Assembly (NCBI GenBank): GCA_045580305.1
Contig: JAZNNQ010000035.1
Location: forward strand, 1 to 64,000
Source: RGIG7332 sp045580305
GTDB taxonomy: Bacteria > Bacillota > Clostridia > Oscillospirales > JAAYXM01
DNA: 64,000 nucleotides
Direction of reading: 5' to 3'
Below, in pieces: positions 1 to 7,940 of this stretch; positions within the stretch are counted from its first letter, which is position 1, and every line of letters begins with the position of its first letter. The notes below the pieces were generated by a model. The model was not told where the DNA came from and searched no databases. It was given only the letters and a program-made list of their open reading frames with translations. Both the position numbers and the translations under genes were made by a program.

Positions 1-703
1 AACCACCGATCGGGAGAATACCGCCGCCTGCCTTTGCGATAATGTTCTGGATAACTTCGCCTGCGTTGGTGGTGTCCTGACCGTTAGCGTCAACAACCCA
101 ACCCATGGGAAGCGGAGTGCCCTTCTTGTTGTAAACTTCCAGCTTACCACGGGGAACAACGGTGGTAGCAACGTCGTAAAGGAAGGGAGTGGGATCAGCC
201 GGCATGGAGAATGCGATCGGGTTGGTACCGAGCATTGCGTTCTTGCCGTTGGTGGGGATCATGATAGCCTCGGTGTTGGTAAAGCACATACCGATCATAT
301 CAGCCTCAGCTGCCATTCTGGTGTAGTAGCCTGCGATACCGTAGTGGTTGGAGGGGTTAACAACAACCGCACCGAAACCGTACTTCTTAGCCTTCTCAAT
401 AGCCATGTTCATAGCCATCTTGGAAACAACCTGACCCATAGCCATCTTAGCGTCGATTACAGCGCTAAGGGGGGTTTCATGGGTGATAACCGGCTCAGCC
501 TTGGGATCAATTCGACCGTCCTCTACGATACCGTTGTGGTAACGGATAAGACGCTGAACACCGTGAGACTCGATGCCGTAAAGGTCAGCCATAAGGAGAA
601 CATCGGTAATGTCCTCAGCCTGAGCCTGGGTAAAGCCCTCGCCCTTCATAACATCGATACAGTAAGCTTTTAATTTTTCATAGGGGAAATACTTGTATGC
701 CAT
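1..703 (-). CDS. Malate/L-lactate dehydrogenase family (type 2, YlbC/AllD-like), C-terminus cut off by window edge
   Basis: The translated 234 residues belong to the NAD(P)-dependent Ldh/Mdh type-2 family, which reduces or oxidises 2-hydroxy acids such as malate, lactate or ureidoglycolate. The N-terminal helical segment carries the family signature LYGIESHGVQR near residues 47-57. It is followed by SNHYGIAGYY and a GTNPIAFSMP stretch, all typical of this fold. The start ATG at 703-701 has a good AAGGAGG site just upstream. The frame stays open to base 1, so roughly the last third of the protein lies outside the window. The substrate cannot be told from sequence alone. A promoter-like element sits at 745-773. 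Confidence 0.85.
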   Translation of the reverse strand, partial: MAYKYFPYEKLKAYCIDVMKGEGFTQAQAEDITDVLLMADLYGIESHGVQRLIRYHNGIVEDGRIDPKAEPVITHETPLSAVIDAKMAMGQVVSKMAMNMAIEKAKKYGFGAVVVNPSNHYGIAGYYTRMAAEADMIGMCFTNTEAIMIPTNGKNAMLGTNPIAFSMPADPTPFLYDVATTVVPRGKLEVYNKKGTPLPMGWVVDANGQDTTNAGEVIQNIIAKAGGGILPIGG

Positions 704-744
704 GATTTTTGCCTCCTTAATTATTAGAAAACTACATTACTTAA

Positions 745-773
745 ATAATATAACAATTTTTAGGAAAAATCAA
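745..773 (-). promoter_or_regulatory. Predicted sigma-A promoter for the dehydrogenase gene
   Basis: On the minus strand TTGATT (773-768) and TATTAT (750-745) are separated by exactly 17 bases, about 45 bases before the start codon. Confidence 0.5.
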
Positions 774-922
774 TATCCTATTTAGACACCTATTGAGATT
801 TTTTTATCCCTCTTGTCGCTATTTTCCACAAAAGTGAGGCAAATTTTGTGAAACTGTATTATTTTTATTTTTTGAAAAGAGGTGTATAATAAAACCATAC
901 TTAAACGAAAGGAAAATCCGTT

Positions 923-1717
923 TTGTCTTTTATAATTGATGCACATGCACACATATATCCGGATAAAATTGCCGTACGCGCTTCCAACTCAATTGGTGAA
1001 TTTTACAATATGCCGGTCAGCTATGACGGCACGGTGGACCACCTTCTTGAGCTTGGCGATGATGCAGGCATTGATATGTTTCTCGTTCAGTCGGTTGCCG
1101 TAGCACCCCGAAATGTCGAGAGTATAAATGACTTTATCGCCGCAACCGTTAAGGAAAGACCCGAACGCTTCATCGGCTTTGCAACCCTTCATCCCGAGAT
1201 GGAAAATGTTGCGAACGAGGTTAAGCGCGCTAAAGAAATGGGGCTTTTAGGCGTTAAACTTCACCCGGATATCCAGAAATTCAATATTGATGACAAAATT
1301 GCATACAAAATTTATGAAGTATGTGAGGACAATGTGCCGATTTTAATCCACACCGGCGATCATCGTTATCTTCACTCCGATCCCCGCCGTATACCTCAGG
1401 TACTGCGCGACTTTCCGAAGCTAAAGCTTATCTGCGCTCACTTCGGCGGCTGGTCTCAGTGGAATGAGGTGGAAAAATATTTAGCAGATACCGGCGTCTG
1501 GGTTGACACCTCAAGCAGTCTTTACGCGCTCTCCGCACAGCGTGCAAAGGAGTTGATCTCTGTCTTTGGCGAAGATAGAATAGTTTTCGGCACGGACTAT
1601 CCCATGTGGACTCCTGCAGATGAGATAGAAAATATCGAGCGTTTAGACCTTTCCCCGCGCCTTAAACAGAAGATTTATTATAAGAATTTATCCGATCTGC
1701 TTGGTCTTGGATTGTAA
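923..1717 (+). CDS. Amidohydrolase family protein (amidohydro-rel, TIM barrel)
   Basis: This is a 264-residue metal-dependent hydrolase of the amidohydrolase superfamily (PF04909 type). The N-terminus has the DAHAHI metal-ligand motif at residues 6-11. Further along are KLHPDIQ, LIHTGDH, CAHFGG and FGTDYPMW, which supply the other conserved His and Asp residues of the barrel. Members decarboxylate or hydrolyse small carboxylic or ring substrates; I cannot assign one here. The start is TTG at 923, with AAAGGA ten bases upstream. A TATAAT box lies at 885-890, but no matching -35 box at the normal distance is evident. The gene stands alone and converges with the 1721-2122 gene. Confidence 0.85.
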   Translation: MSFIIDAHAHIYPDKIAVRASNSIGEFYNMPVSYDGTVDHLLELGDDAGIDMFLVQSVAVAPRNVESINDFIAATVKERPERFIGFATLHPEMENVANEVKRAKEMGLLGVKLHPDIQKFNIDDKIAYKIYEVCEDNVPILIHTGDHRYLHSDPRRIPQVLRDFPKLKLICAHFGGWSQWNEVEKYLADTGVWVDTSSSLYALSAQRAKELISVFGEDRIVFGTDYPMWTPADEIENIERLDLSPRLKQKIYYKNLSDLLGLGL

Positions 1718-1720
1718 ATT

Positions 1721-2122
1721 TTATCTTCTTTTAATCACAACTCGCAAATCACCGTTTTCGGTCAATGTTGTTGTTTGGAATTTGTTTTTGAATTCGCTTT
1801 CATCGTCTTCCCATTCGACAATAAATTTCTCTTTTGAACCATCAGAGTAACTAAGCGTAAGCGAACAAATATCGCTATAATCGCAAACACGATCAAAAAT
1901 TGTCTTATTTTTAAATTCCACCATGTGTATGTCGTAATCAAAAAGTTTTTGTACTCCGATGACCTCCTTCTTCAGTGTGAAATCAACCGACACTTCTTCC
2001 ATATTGTGGAAAATTCCACTGTCCGATTTTTTATGGTCATATGACTCAAAATATTCCATTGGGATTGCAACATATTCGGTATTCTCAAAAGTTATTTCTA
2101 TTGTTTTAATTGTTTTACTCAT
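1721..2122 (-). CDS. Hypothetical protein, 133 aa
   Basis: I do not recognise this protein. It is soluble, rich in charged and beta-prone residues, and has no signal peptide, membrane segment or cysteine cluster. The C-terminus is basic (VVIKRR). The start ATG at 2122 has AAAGGAG upstream. It lies 13 bases downstream of the Cys-rich 67-residue gene, so the two are probably one transcript. Spacing and Shine-Dalgarno quality argue for a real gene, but no function can be proposed. Confidence 0.6.
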   Translation of the reverse strand: MSKTIKTIEITFENTEYVAIPMEYFESYDHKKSDSGIFHNMEEVSVDFTLKKEVIGVQKLFDYDIHMVEFKNKTIFDRVCDYSDICSLTLSYSDGSKEKFIVEWEDDESEFKNKFQTTTLTENGDLRVVIKRR

Positions 2123-2135
2123 ATTACATACTCCT

Positions 2136-2339
2136 TTACTTCAAAACCGGCCACTTGCGGTAATTGCTACAACAATAGATTGCCTGATATGTTCGGCTTT
2201 CATTAAGTCCCTTAGTACCACACTTTGCTGAGTCCATTCTGCTTTTAACATCTACATAATTTAAGCGATTAGGGGTGCGCTCACCAAGCCAATATGCACA
2301 GGTTGCACAACAGCGGGTGTTGTTGGTTATCTGAGCCAT
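2136..2339 (-). CDS. Small Cys-rich protein, 67 aa, possible zinc-binding
   Basis: The 67-residue product has six cysteines: Cys10, Cys11 and Cys14 at the N-terminus, Cys40 in the middle, and Cys56-Cys57 near the C-terminus. This arrangement could hold a zinc ion or an Fe-S cluster, but it matches no family I know. The start ATG at 2339 is preceded by a near-perfect AAGGAGGTG site, which supports translation. It leads a two-gene unit with the 133-residue hypothetical gene downstream. Similar short CxxC proteins occur in mobile elements and in gut Clostridia genomes generally, so the origin is open. Confidence 0.55.
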   Translation of the reverse strand: MAQITNNTRCCATCAYWLGERTPNRLNYVDVKSRMDSAKCGTKGLNESRTYQAIYCCSNYRKWPVLK

Positions 2340-2402
2340 TTTTTCACCTCCTTACATAATTCAAAAAATAATCCCCCCTATATATATTTCGAGAAAATTT
2401 TT

Positions 2403-2440
2403 AAAATCCCTCCTTTTTTCTGCAAAAAAGGAGGGATTTT
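2403..2440 (-). terminator. Rho-independent terminator, 17-bp perfect stem
   Basis: Arms 2403-2419 and 2424-2440 pair perfectly around a CTGC loop, with A/T-rich ends. It sits between the end of the acyltransferase-like gene and the start of the Cys-rich gene, so it should end the rlmD operon. Confidence 0.8.
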
Positions 2441-2490
2441 TATCAAATTCAAAACTATCTAATTGAAATTATTGCGACTGTAATAATTTT

Positions 2491-3066
2491 TTAGGCTCTT
2501 GTTAAATCTCTTCGTGAATCTGTTCTTTTGCTCAATATTTTGAGAATTCTCGGCCTGTTATACCGCTGAATTACGATAAACTGGGCATCGAAAAGCATTG
2601 CCAAAATGGCGGTAGCAAGGAATATCCAAAACTCGCCCCAAAGGATGGAGAAGAAGATACTTACTATTGAAATAACCTCGTTTATCCAGTGGTCAACCTC
2701 ACTTTTTGCCATTACATCCGCTATTTCATCCAAGGAGTGCTTTTCAAGGTCAAAGGCATCCGGATTGTAAGTCAGCGCCTTGCCCTTCCACTTTTTTACA
2801 CGAAGAATTTTGTACAGCTTCTTTTCAAATTTCTGCTCTTTAAACCAGAAGTGGTTTCGGTCAATTTTAAAAAGCTTTGACACATTACCCATAATAATCC
2901 GCACCCAAAAGTGGTACAAAATCATAAATGCAACTATTCCCGTCCACAGAATTGCTCCGTGATCGGCGTTGCCGCTGTAATGTAAATAAAAACATACGGC
3001 GGATGTGCCAAGGCAGATCGCTATTACCGCATACATAAAAAGCGCCGGCCCGCTTATCTTTTTCAT
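2491..3066 (-). CDS. CrtO-like membrane acyltransferase family protein
   Basis: This 191-residue integral membrane protein has two hydrophobic helices near the N-terminus (about residues 7-27 and 38-56) and two near residues 130-165. The middle contains FKEQKFEKKLYKIL, then KxWKGK. The C-terminus has the IQRYNRPR signature. That combination is what I know from the glycosyl-4,4'-diaponeurosporenoate acyltransferase (CrtO) family, small membrane enzymes that add fatty acyl groups to glycolipid-type carotenoids. No carotenoid genes are nearby, so a different acyl acceptor is likely. Its ATG overlaps the rlmD stop (ATGA, 3063-3066), showing translational coupling. Confidence 0.6.
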   Translation of the reverse strand: MKKISGPALFMYAVIAICLGTSAVCFYLHYSGNADHGAILWTGIVAFMILYHFWVRIIMGNVSKLFKIDRNHFWFKEQKFEKKLYKILRVKKWKGKALTYNPDAFDLEKHSLDEIADVMAKSEVDHWINEVISIVSIFFSILWGEFWIFLATAILAMLFDAQFIVIQRYNRPRILKILSKRTDSRRDLTRA

Positions 3067-4400
3067 ATCTCAAACCTCTCAATCTCCGCAACACACTCAC
3101 AATGGCGGGTGCGGGGGAACATATCCACCGGGGTGACAGAGTTTGTTTCATAGCCGACCTCTGTGAAAAGTTTTAGGTCGCGGGCCAAAGTTCCCGGGTC
3201 GCAGGATACATATACCACTCTATTTGATGCAATATCCGCTATTGTTTTAATTAAATCCGGAGTAAGTCCTTTTCGTGGCGGGTCGACCACAACAACATCC
3301 GCCGATATATTTCTCTCCTTAAGTTCTTCTGCTGCCTTGGTTGCATCACCGCAAATAAATTCAGCATTATTGATGTTGTTTCGCTTGGCGTTTTCCTTTG
3401 CATTTTCTATCGCCTCGGGGATTATCTCAACACCGATTACACTTTTTGCACGCCTTGCAAGGGCGAGAGTTATAGTTCCCGCACCGCAATATAAATCCAG
3501 CACGGTTTCATTTCCCGAAAGTTCTGCCCTATCAAGCGCGATATTATACAGCACCTCTGCCTGGTCGTGGTTTACCTGATAAAAGGCGTGGGGCGCTATT
3601 GCAAATTCATTTCCGCAAAGGGTGTCAATAACATCAATATCACCCCAAAGGCACTCTATCTTTTTGCCTAATATCACATTGGTGCTTTCCTTGTTGTAGT
3701 TTAACAAAATTCCGCTCACTTCAGGGTGATTTTCGCAAATTCTTTCAACCAAGTCGTCACAGCGCTGCGGCTTTTTCGTAACCACAAGACAGAGCATAAA
3801 GTTACGCACATAAATGTGTCGCACAACGCCCTTTCCCGTTTTTTCATCATAGGGCGCAATATTAAACTCATCCATCCATAAAAGAACGGTTTTCGCTATC
3901 TGGTTTGCAAAGTGCGACTGGATTTTACAGTTATCACAAGGTACAATATCGTGGCTGTGTGAGCGGTAGAAGCCACAAATGCACTTTTCCCCTTTTCCAA
4001 CGGGAAATTGCGCCTTATTGCGGTAGTGCTCAATATTTTGTGACCCAACAATCGGCTCTACCTTTAAATCAAGCCCACCGATACGGGAAATCACGCCTTG
4101 TACATTCTCCTCTTTAACGCGCAACTCTTCCTCATAGCTCATATGCCAGAAGTCACAGCCGCCGCATTTGGGATAGACTATACACTCAGGCTCTACTCGA
4201 TAAGGAGATGCCTCTTCAATGGAAATGAGTTTTCCGTATGCTATATTTTTGTTTACCTTAAGGATCTTTATCTTACAAACCTCGTCGCGAATAACACCGG
4301 GGATAAACACAACCTGCCCATCTATTCTGGCAACACCTGCGCCTTCACTGCTGTAACCCGTAATCTTTACAATATGCTCGCTGTTTTTGACAAGTTGCAT
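3063..4400 (-). CDS. rlmD: 23S rRNA (uracil-C5)-methyltransferase RlmD/RlmCD type
   Basis: This 445-residue SAM-dependent enzyme methylates a uracil of 23S rRNA (U1939 and possibly U747 by family knowledge). The N-terminal TRAM-like beta barrel spans about residues 1-62. An Fe-S cysteine set follows at Cys73, Cys79, Cys82 and Cys155/158. The catalytic domain has LDLYCGAGTITLAL (SAM binding), VDPPRKG, and SCDPGTLARDL, which contains the nucleophilic cysteine. The start ATG at 4400 has AGGAGGTGA upstream. Firmicute RlmCD and RlmD cannot be separated by eye. It is the first gene of a two-gene unit. Confidence 0.92.
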   Translation of the reverse strand: MQLVKNSEHIVKITGYSSEGAGVARIDGQVVFIPGVIRDEVCKIKILKVNKNIAYGKLISIEEASPYRVEPECIVYPKCGGCDFWHMSYEEELRVKEENVQGVISRIGGLDLKVEPIVGSQNIEHYRNKAQFPVGKGEKCICGFYRSHSHDIVPCDNCKIQSHFANQIAKTVLLWMDEFNIAPYDEKTGKGVVRHIYVRNFMLCLVVTKKPQRCDDLVERICENHPEVSGILLNYNKESTNVILGKKIECLWGDIDVIDTLCGNEFAIAPHAFYQVNHDQAEVLYNIALDRAELSGNETVLDLYCGAGTITLALARRAKSVIGVEIIPEAIENAKENAKRNNINNAEFICGDATKAAEELKERNISADVVVVDPPRKGLTPDLIKTIADIASNRVVYVSCDPGTLARDLKLFTEVGYETNSVTPVDMFPRTRHCECVAEIERFEI

Positions 4401-4460
4401 TTAATCACCTCCTATTTTGCTTTTATTTTAACATTATTTCAAAAAATAGTAAATAACATC

Positions 4461-4489
4461 TTCTAAATTGAAAATAAAAATGGTATAAT
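4461..4489 (+). promoter_or_regulatory. Extended -10 promoter for murD
   Basis: TGGTATAAT at 4481-4489 is a good extended -10 element. The -35 position at 17 bases holds only TTCTAA (4461-4466). A TTGAAA at 4468 is too close to be the -35. Confidence 0.5.
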
Positions 4490-4527
4490 AATTTTATGCT
4501 TATATTTTACAATGGGAGGTATACCCA

Positions 4528-5883
4528 ATGACTGCTAAATTCCAGAAATTTTTAAATGATATTAAAGATAAAACCGTGTCCGTAGTTGGTTTTGGCATAA
4601 GTAACACACCCCTTATCCGCATTTTGCTGGATAACGGCACAAAGGTCACCATTCGTGACAAAAAGACCCGCAATGAGTTCCCCGCTGTTGCGGACGAGTT
4701 TGAGGCTCTTGGTGCCCGCTTTGTTTTAGGTGAGGGTTACCTTGAAAATATTACGGATGATGTTATTTTTAAAAGTCCCGGCATCCGTCCCGACCTGCCC
4801 CAGTTTTTAGCTGCAATTTCCCGGGGGGCAACACTTACCTCGGAGATGGAGATTTTCTTTAAGCTCTGTCCAGGAAAGATTATCGGTATCACCGGCAGTG
4901 ACGGCAAGACCACCACAACCTCAATTATTTACGAGCTGCTTCGTGCCGAGGGTTACAACTGCTATGTTGGCGGAAATATCGGCACTCCCCTTCTTGATAA
5001 AGTACCGGAAATGAAGGAAAGTGACATTTGCGTGCTGGAACTTTCTTCCTTCCAACTTCTCACAATGAAAAACAGTCCGGATATTTCGGTTATAACCAAT
5101 ATTACGCCTAATCATCTTGATGTACATAAGTCACTGAAAGAATATATCGAAGCAAAAAAGAACATACTCAAATTTAACAAAAACTGTCGCATAGTTTTAA
5201 ATCTTGACAACGAAACCACCCGTGGAATTGCCGAGGAATATCCCGCCCATATGTTCTCTCGCCAAAACGCGGCGGAATACTGTATGAAAGACGACAAAAT
5301 CTATGCCAACGGCGTGGAGGTAATGCCGATTTCCGAGATTAAAATCCCCGGTCTTCACAATGTAGAAAATTACCTTGCGGCACTTGCCGCAACCGACGGG
5401 CTGATTAGCTATGATACCTTCCGTCAAGTGGCAAGAACCTTTAACGGTGTTGCGCACCGTATGGAATTCATCCGCGAAAAGGACGGCGTAAAGTATTATA
5501 ATGACTCCATCGCCTCAAGTCCCACCCGAACCATTGCCGGTCTTAAGATCTTCGATCAAAAGATAATTCTTATCGCCGGTGGCAGTGACAAGAAAATACC
5601 CTTTGATACGCTCGGTCCCGAATTTTTAGAGCATGTAAAGGCGCTTGTTCTTGTCGGCCACACCGCGGATAAAATTGAAGCGGCACTGGTTAACACTCCC
5701 GGATATATGGGCGATCCTGCAATATATAAAATGACAAGCTTTGAGGATGCGGTTGCAAAGGCAAGTGCTCTGGCTGTGGATGGCGATATTGTCGCTCTAT
5801 CCCCCGCCTGCCCGTCCTTCGACTTTTTCAATAATTTTGCCGAGCGTGGTGACTACTTTAAGGAATTGGTAAGTAAACTTTAG
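4528..5883 (+). CDS. murD: UDP-N-acetylmuramoylalanine--D-glutamate ligase MurD
   Basis: MurD adds D-glutamate to UDP-MurNAc-L-alanine in the cytosol, the second amino-acid step of peptidoglycan stem synthesis. The 451-residue protein has the three expected Mur-ligase parts. These are an N-terminal Rossmann-like domain (VVGFGISN near 19-26), the ATP-binding loop GSDGKTTT at 123-130, and a C-terminal ligase domain. NDSIASSPTRT marks the conserved substrate and Mg region. A GGGAGG site precedes ATG 4528. The gene is unusual in standing far from the dcw cluster at 24249-38921, which lacks murD. It is followed 11 bases later by three M42 peptidases on the same strand. Confidence 0.95.
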   Translation: MTAKFQKFLNDIKDKTVSVVGFGISNTPLIRILLDNGTKVTIRDKKTRNEFPAVADEFEALGARFVLGEGYLENITDDVIFKSPGIRPDLPQFLAAISRGATLTSEMEIFFKLCPGKIIGITGSDGKTTTTSIIYELLRAEGYNCYVGGNIGTPLLDKVPEMKESDICVLELSSFQLLTMKNSPDISVITNITPNHLDVHKSLKEYIEAKKNILKFNKNCRIVLNLDNETTRGIAEEYPAHMFSRQNAAEYCMKDDKIYANGVEVMPISEIKIPGLHNVENYLAALAATDGLISYDTFRQVARTFNGVAHRMEFIREKDGVKYYNDSIASSPTRTIAGLKIFDQKIILIAGGSDKKIPFDTLGPEFLEHVKALVLVGHTADKIEAALVNTPGYMGDPAIYKMTSFEDAVAKASALAVDGDIVALSPACPSFDFFNNFAERGDYFKELVSKL

Positions 5884-5894
5884 GATGTGAGTTT

Positions 5895-6929
5895 TTGAAT
5901 ATTTTTGAAACAATAGAAAAGCTTTGCGCGCACCCTGCGGTATCCGGCTTCGAGGCTACCGCGTCACGCCGCGCCGCCTTTATGCTGGAGCGTTATGCAG
6001 ATTCGGTTTCCATCGATGCCTTAGGCAATGTTATGGGCATCCGCCGCGGTCAGAAAAAAGGTTGCAAAACCCTGCTGCTGGATGCACATATCGACGAGAT
6101 CGGCCTTATAGTTTCCGGCTACGAGGGTGACTTTTTAAAGTTTGAAACCGTGGGCGGCGTTGATATACGAATGCTCCCCGCTCGCGAAGTATTAATTTTG
6201 ACCGAGACCCCGCTTGAAGGTGTTATTACCTGCCTTCCCCCTCATATTCAGACCGCTGAGGACATGGACTTATCCATTCCAAAGGAGCGTCTTTATATTG
6301 ATGCGGGACTCAAAAATGCGGCAGAGCGTGTACCGGTAGGTACGCCGGTTATATGCAATGCAGACTGCGTTCAATTGCAAAACAACTACATTTCCGGCCG
6401 TGCCCTTGATGACAGAGCAGGTTTTGTATCCCTTCTTTTAGCCTTGGAGAATTTAAAGGGCAAGAAACTTAATCTTGACATTGTTGTTATGGGCAGTGTG
6501 CAGGAGGAGGTCGGTTGTCGCGGCGCAAAAATCGGCGCGTATACGGTTGATCCCGATTGGGCAATCGCGGTGGATGTTACCCACGGCACCACGCCCGACG
6601 CAGGCAAGCCCCGTACTTTTGACTGTGGAAGCGGTACAGCTATTGGCGTCGGCCCCAATCTTAACCGTGAGATTTCCGACGCACTTCGTAAGATCGCAAA
6701 AGCCGAAAAGATCCCCCACACGCTTGAGGTTATGGAGGGTGAAACCGGAACAAATGCGTGGCCCATTCAGGTTAGCCGTAACGGTATTCCTACCGGTCTT
6801 CTGTCCATCCCCCTGCGCTATATGCACACACCTTTTGAAACTCTCTGTGAGGATGATGTTCGCGCCACTGCGCGCCTTCTCTCCGAGTATATTTTACATT
6901 TAAGCGCGGAGGTGGCAAAAAATGCTTGA
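5895..6929 (+). CDS. M42 family aminopeptidase (paralogue 1 of 3)
   Basis: This 344-residue dinuclear-metal aminopeptidase belongs to MEROPS family M42 (FrvX/YsdC/glutamyl aminopeptidase type). These are cytosolic tetrahedral enzymes that trim N-terminal residues from peptides. Visible metal and catalytic residues are His65 in DAHIDEIG, Asp172/173 in ALDDRAG, Glu203-Glu204 in QEEVG, Asp in VDVTHG, and His in RYMHTP. The start is TTG at 5895, 11 bases after the murD stop, with AGGATG upstream. The gene overlaps the next peptidase by 8 bases. Specificity cannot be read from sequence. Confidence 0.9.
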   Translation: MNIFETIEKLCAHPAVSGFEATASRRAAFMLERYADSVSIDALGNVMGIRRGQKKGCKTLLLDAHIDEIGLIVSGYEGDFLKFETVGGVDIRMLPAREVLILTETPLEGVITCLPPHIQTAEDMDLSIPKERLYIDAGLKNAAERVPVGTPVICNADCVQLQNNYISGRALDDRAGFVSLLLALENLKGKKLNLDIVVMGSVQEEVGCRGAKIGAYTVDPDWAIAVDVTHGTTPDAGKPRTFDCGSGTAIGVGPNLNREISDALRKIAKAEKIPHTLEVMEGETGTNAWPIQVSRNGIPTGLLSIPLRYMHTPFETLCEDDVRATARLLSEYILHLSAEVAKNA

Positions 6930-7938
6930 TACATTAAAAACCCTCTGCACACTTAACGGTGTTTCCGGCTGGGAGGACTCTGTTGCGGATTTCATCTACA
7001 ACGAAGCCGCACCCTATGCAACCGAGATAGAGCGCGACTCTATCGGAAATATATTTGTTGTGAAAAAAGGCAAAAAGACGCCAACAAAGCCTCTTATGGT
7101 ATGTGCCCATATGGACGAGGTAGGCCTTATAATCAAGAGCATTACCGAGGATGGTTATCTTAAATTCGGTTTTATCGGCGGGGTTGACCGCCGCGTAGTT
7201 ATTGGAAAGCGTGTTATGGTGGCGGGTAAATACCCGGGTCTTATCGGCGTTAAAGCGGTACACCTTTCCACAAAGGACGAGCGCAAAAGCGTTCCCAAGA
7301 CTCAGGAACTATATATCGACATTGGTGCCACATCAAAAGAACAGGCGGAAAAGCTTGTGTCCCTCGGTGACTATGCGAGTTTTGACAGTAAATATTACAC
7401 CTTTGGCGACGGCTTTGTTAAAGCTAAGGCGCTTGACGACCGTATAGGTTGCGCGGTTATGCTCTCTCTTTTAAAGGAGGAGTTGCCCTACGACACACAT
7501 TTCGTATTTACCGTCCAAGAGGAGGTTGGGCTTCGTGGCGCTACCGTTGCGGCGCACCGCATTGCACCCTATGCCGCTCTCGTACTTGAAGGCACTACCG
7601 CGGCTGACATCCCAAAAATGGAGGGCGCTCAGCAGGTGTGCAACTTAGGAGGCGGCCCGGTTATCGGCTGTATGGACAGGTCCACGATTTACGATAAAGA
7701 GTATCTCACAAAAATGTGCGCTCTTGCTGAAGAAAACAGCATCCCCTGGCAGACGAAAAAACTTGTCGCAGGAGGAACGGATGCGGGAATTATCCACAAA
7801 AGCGCTCTTGGCGTTCGTACTACATCGATCTCCGCGCCTATTCGCTACATTCACTCACCCGCAAGTGTTGCCTGCATTTCGGATATTGAGGATATGCTTA
7901 AGCTTGCGCGCTTGTTTTTACTAAATTGGGAGGTGTAA
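6922..7938 (+). CDS. M42 family aminopeptidase (paralogue 2 of 3)
   Basis: This 338-residue M42 aminopeptidase is paralogous to both neighbours. The metal set is complete: His in CAHMDEVG, Asp in ALDDRIG, the Glu pair in QEEVG, and the final His in RYIHSP. The fourth ligand region reads LEGTTAADIP, with Glu where the flanking paralogues have Asp; both residues occur in the family. The ATG at 6922 lies inside the end of the first peptidase gene, behind GGAGG. The gene ends 2 bases before the third copy's start. It is probably co-transcribed with murD and the other two copies. Confidence 0.9.
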   Translation: MLDTLKTLCTLNGVSGWEDSVADFIYNEAAPYATEIERDSIGNIFVVKKGKKTPTKPLMVCAHMDEVGLIIKSITEDGYLKFGFIGGVDRRVVIGKRVMVAGKYPGLIGVKAVHLSTKDERKSVPKTQELYIDIGATSKEQAEKLVSLGDYASFDSKYYTFGDGFVKAKALDDRIGCAVMLSLLKEELPYDTHFVFTVQEEVGLRGATVAAHRIAPYAALVLEGTTAADIPKMEGAQQVCNLGGGPVIGCMDRSTIYDKEYLTKMCALAEENSIPWQTKKLVAGGTDAGIIHKSALGVRTTSISAPIRYIHSPASVACISDIEDMLKLARLFLLNWEV

Positions 7939-7940
7939 AA

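Noticed and set aside
872..890. TTGAAA...TATAAT as a promoter for the amidohydrolase gene
   Set aside because: The spacer is only 7 bases; the TATAAT alone may be real but the pair is not a promoter.
4098..4466. 122-codon plus-strand frame over the rlmD start
   Set aside because: It is a shadow of rlmD running into its promoter region, with no Shine-Dalgarno or homology signal.
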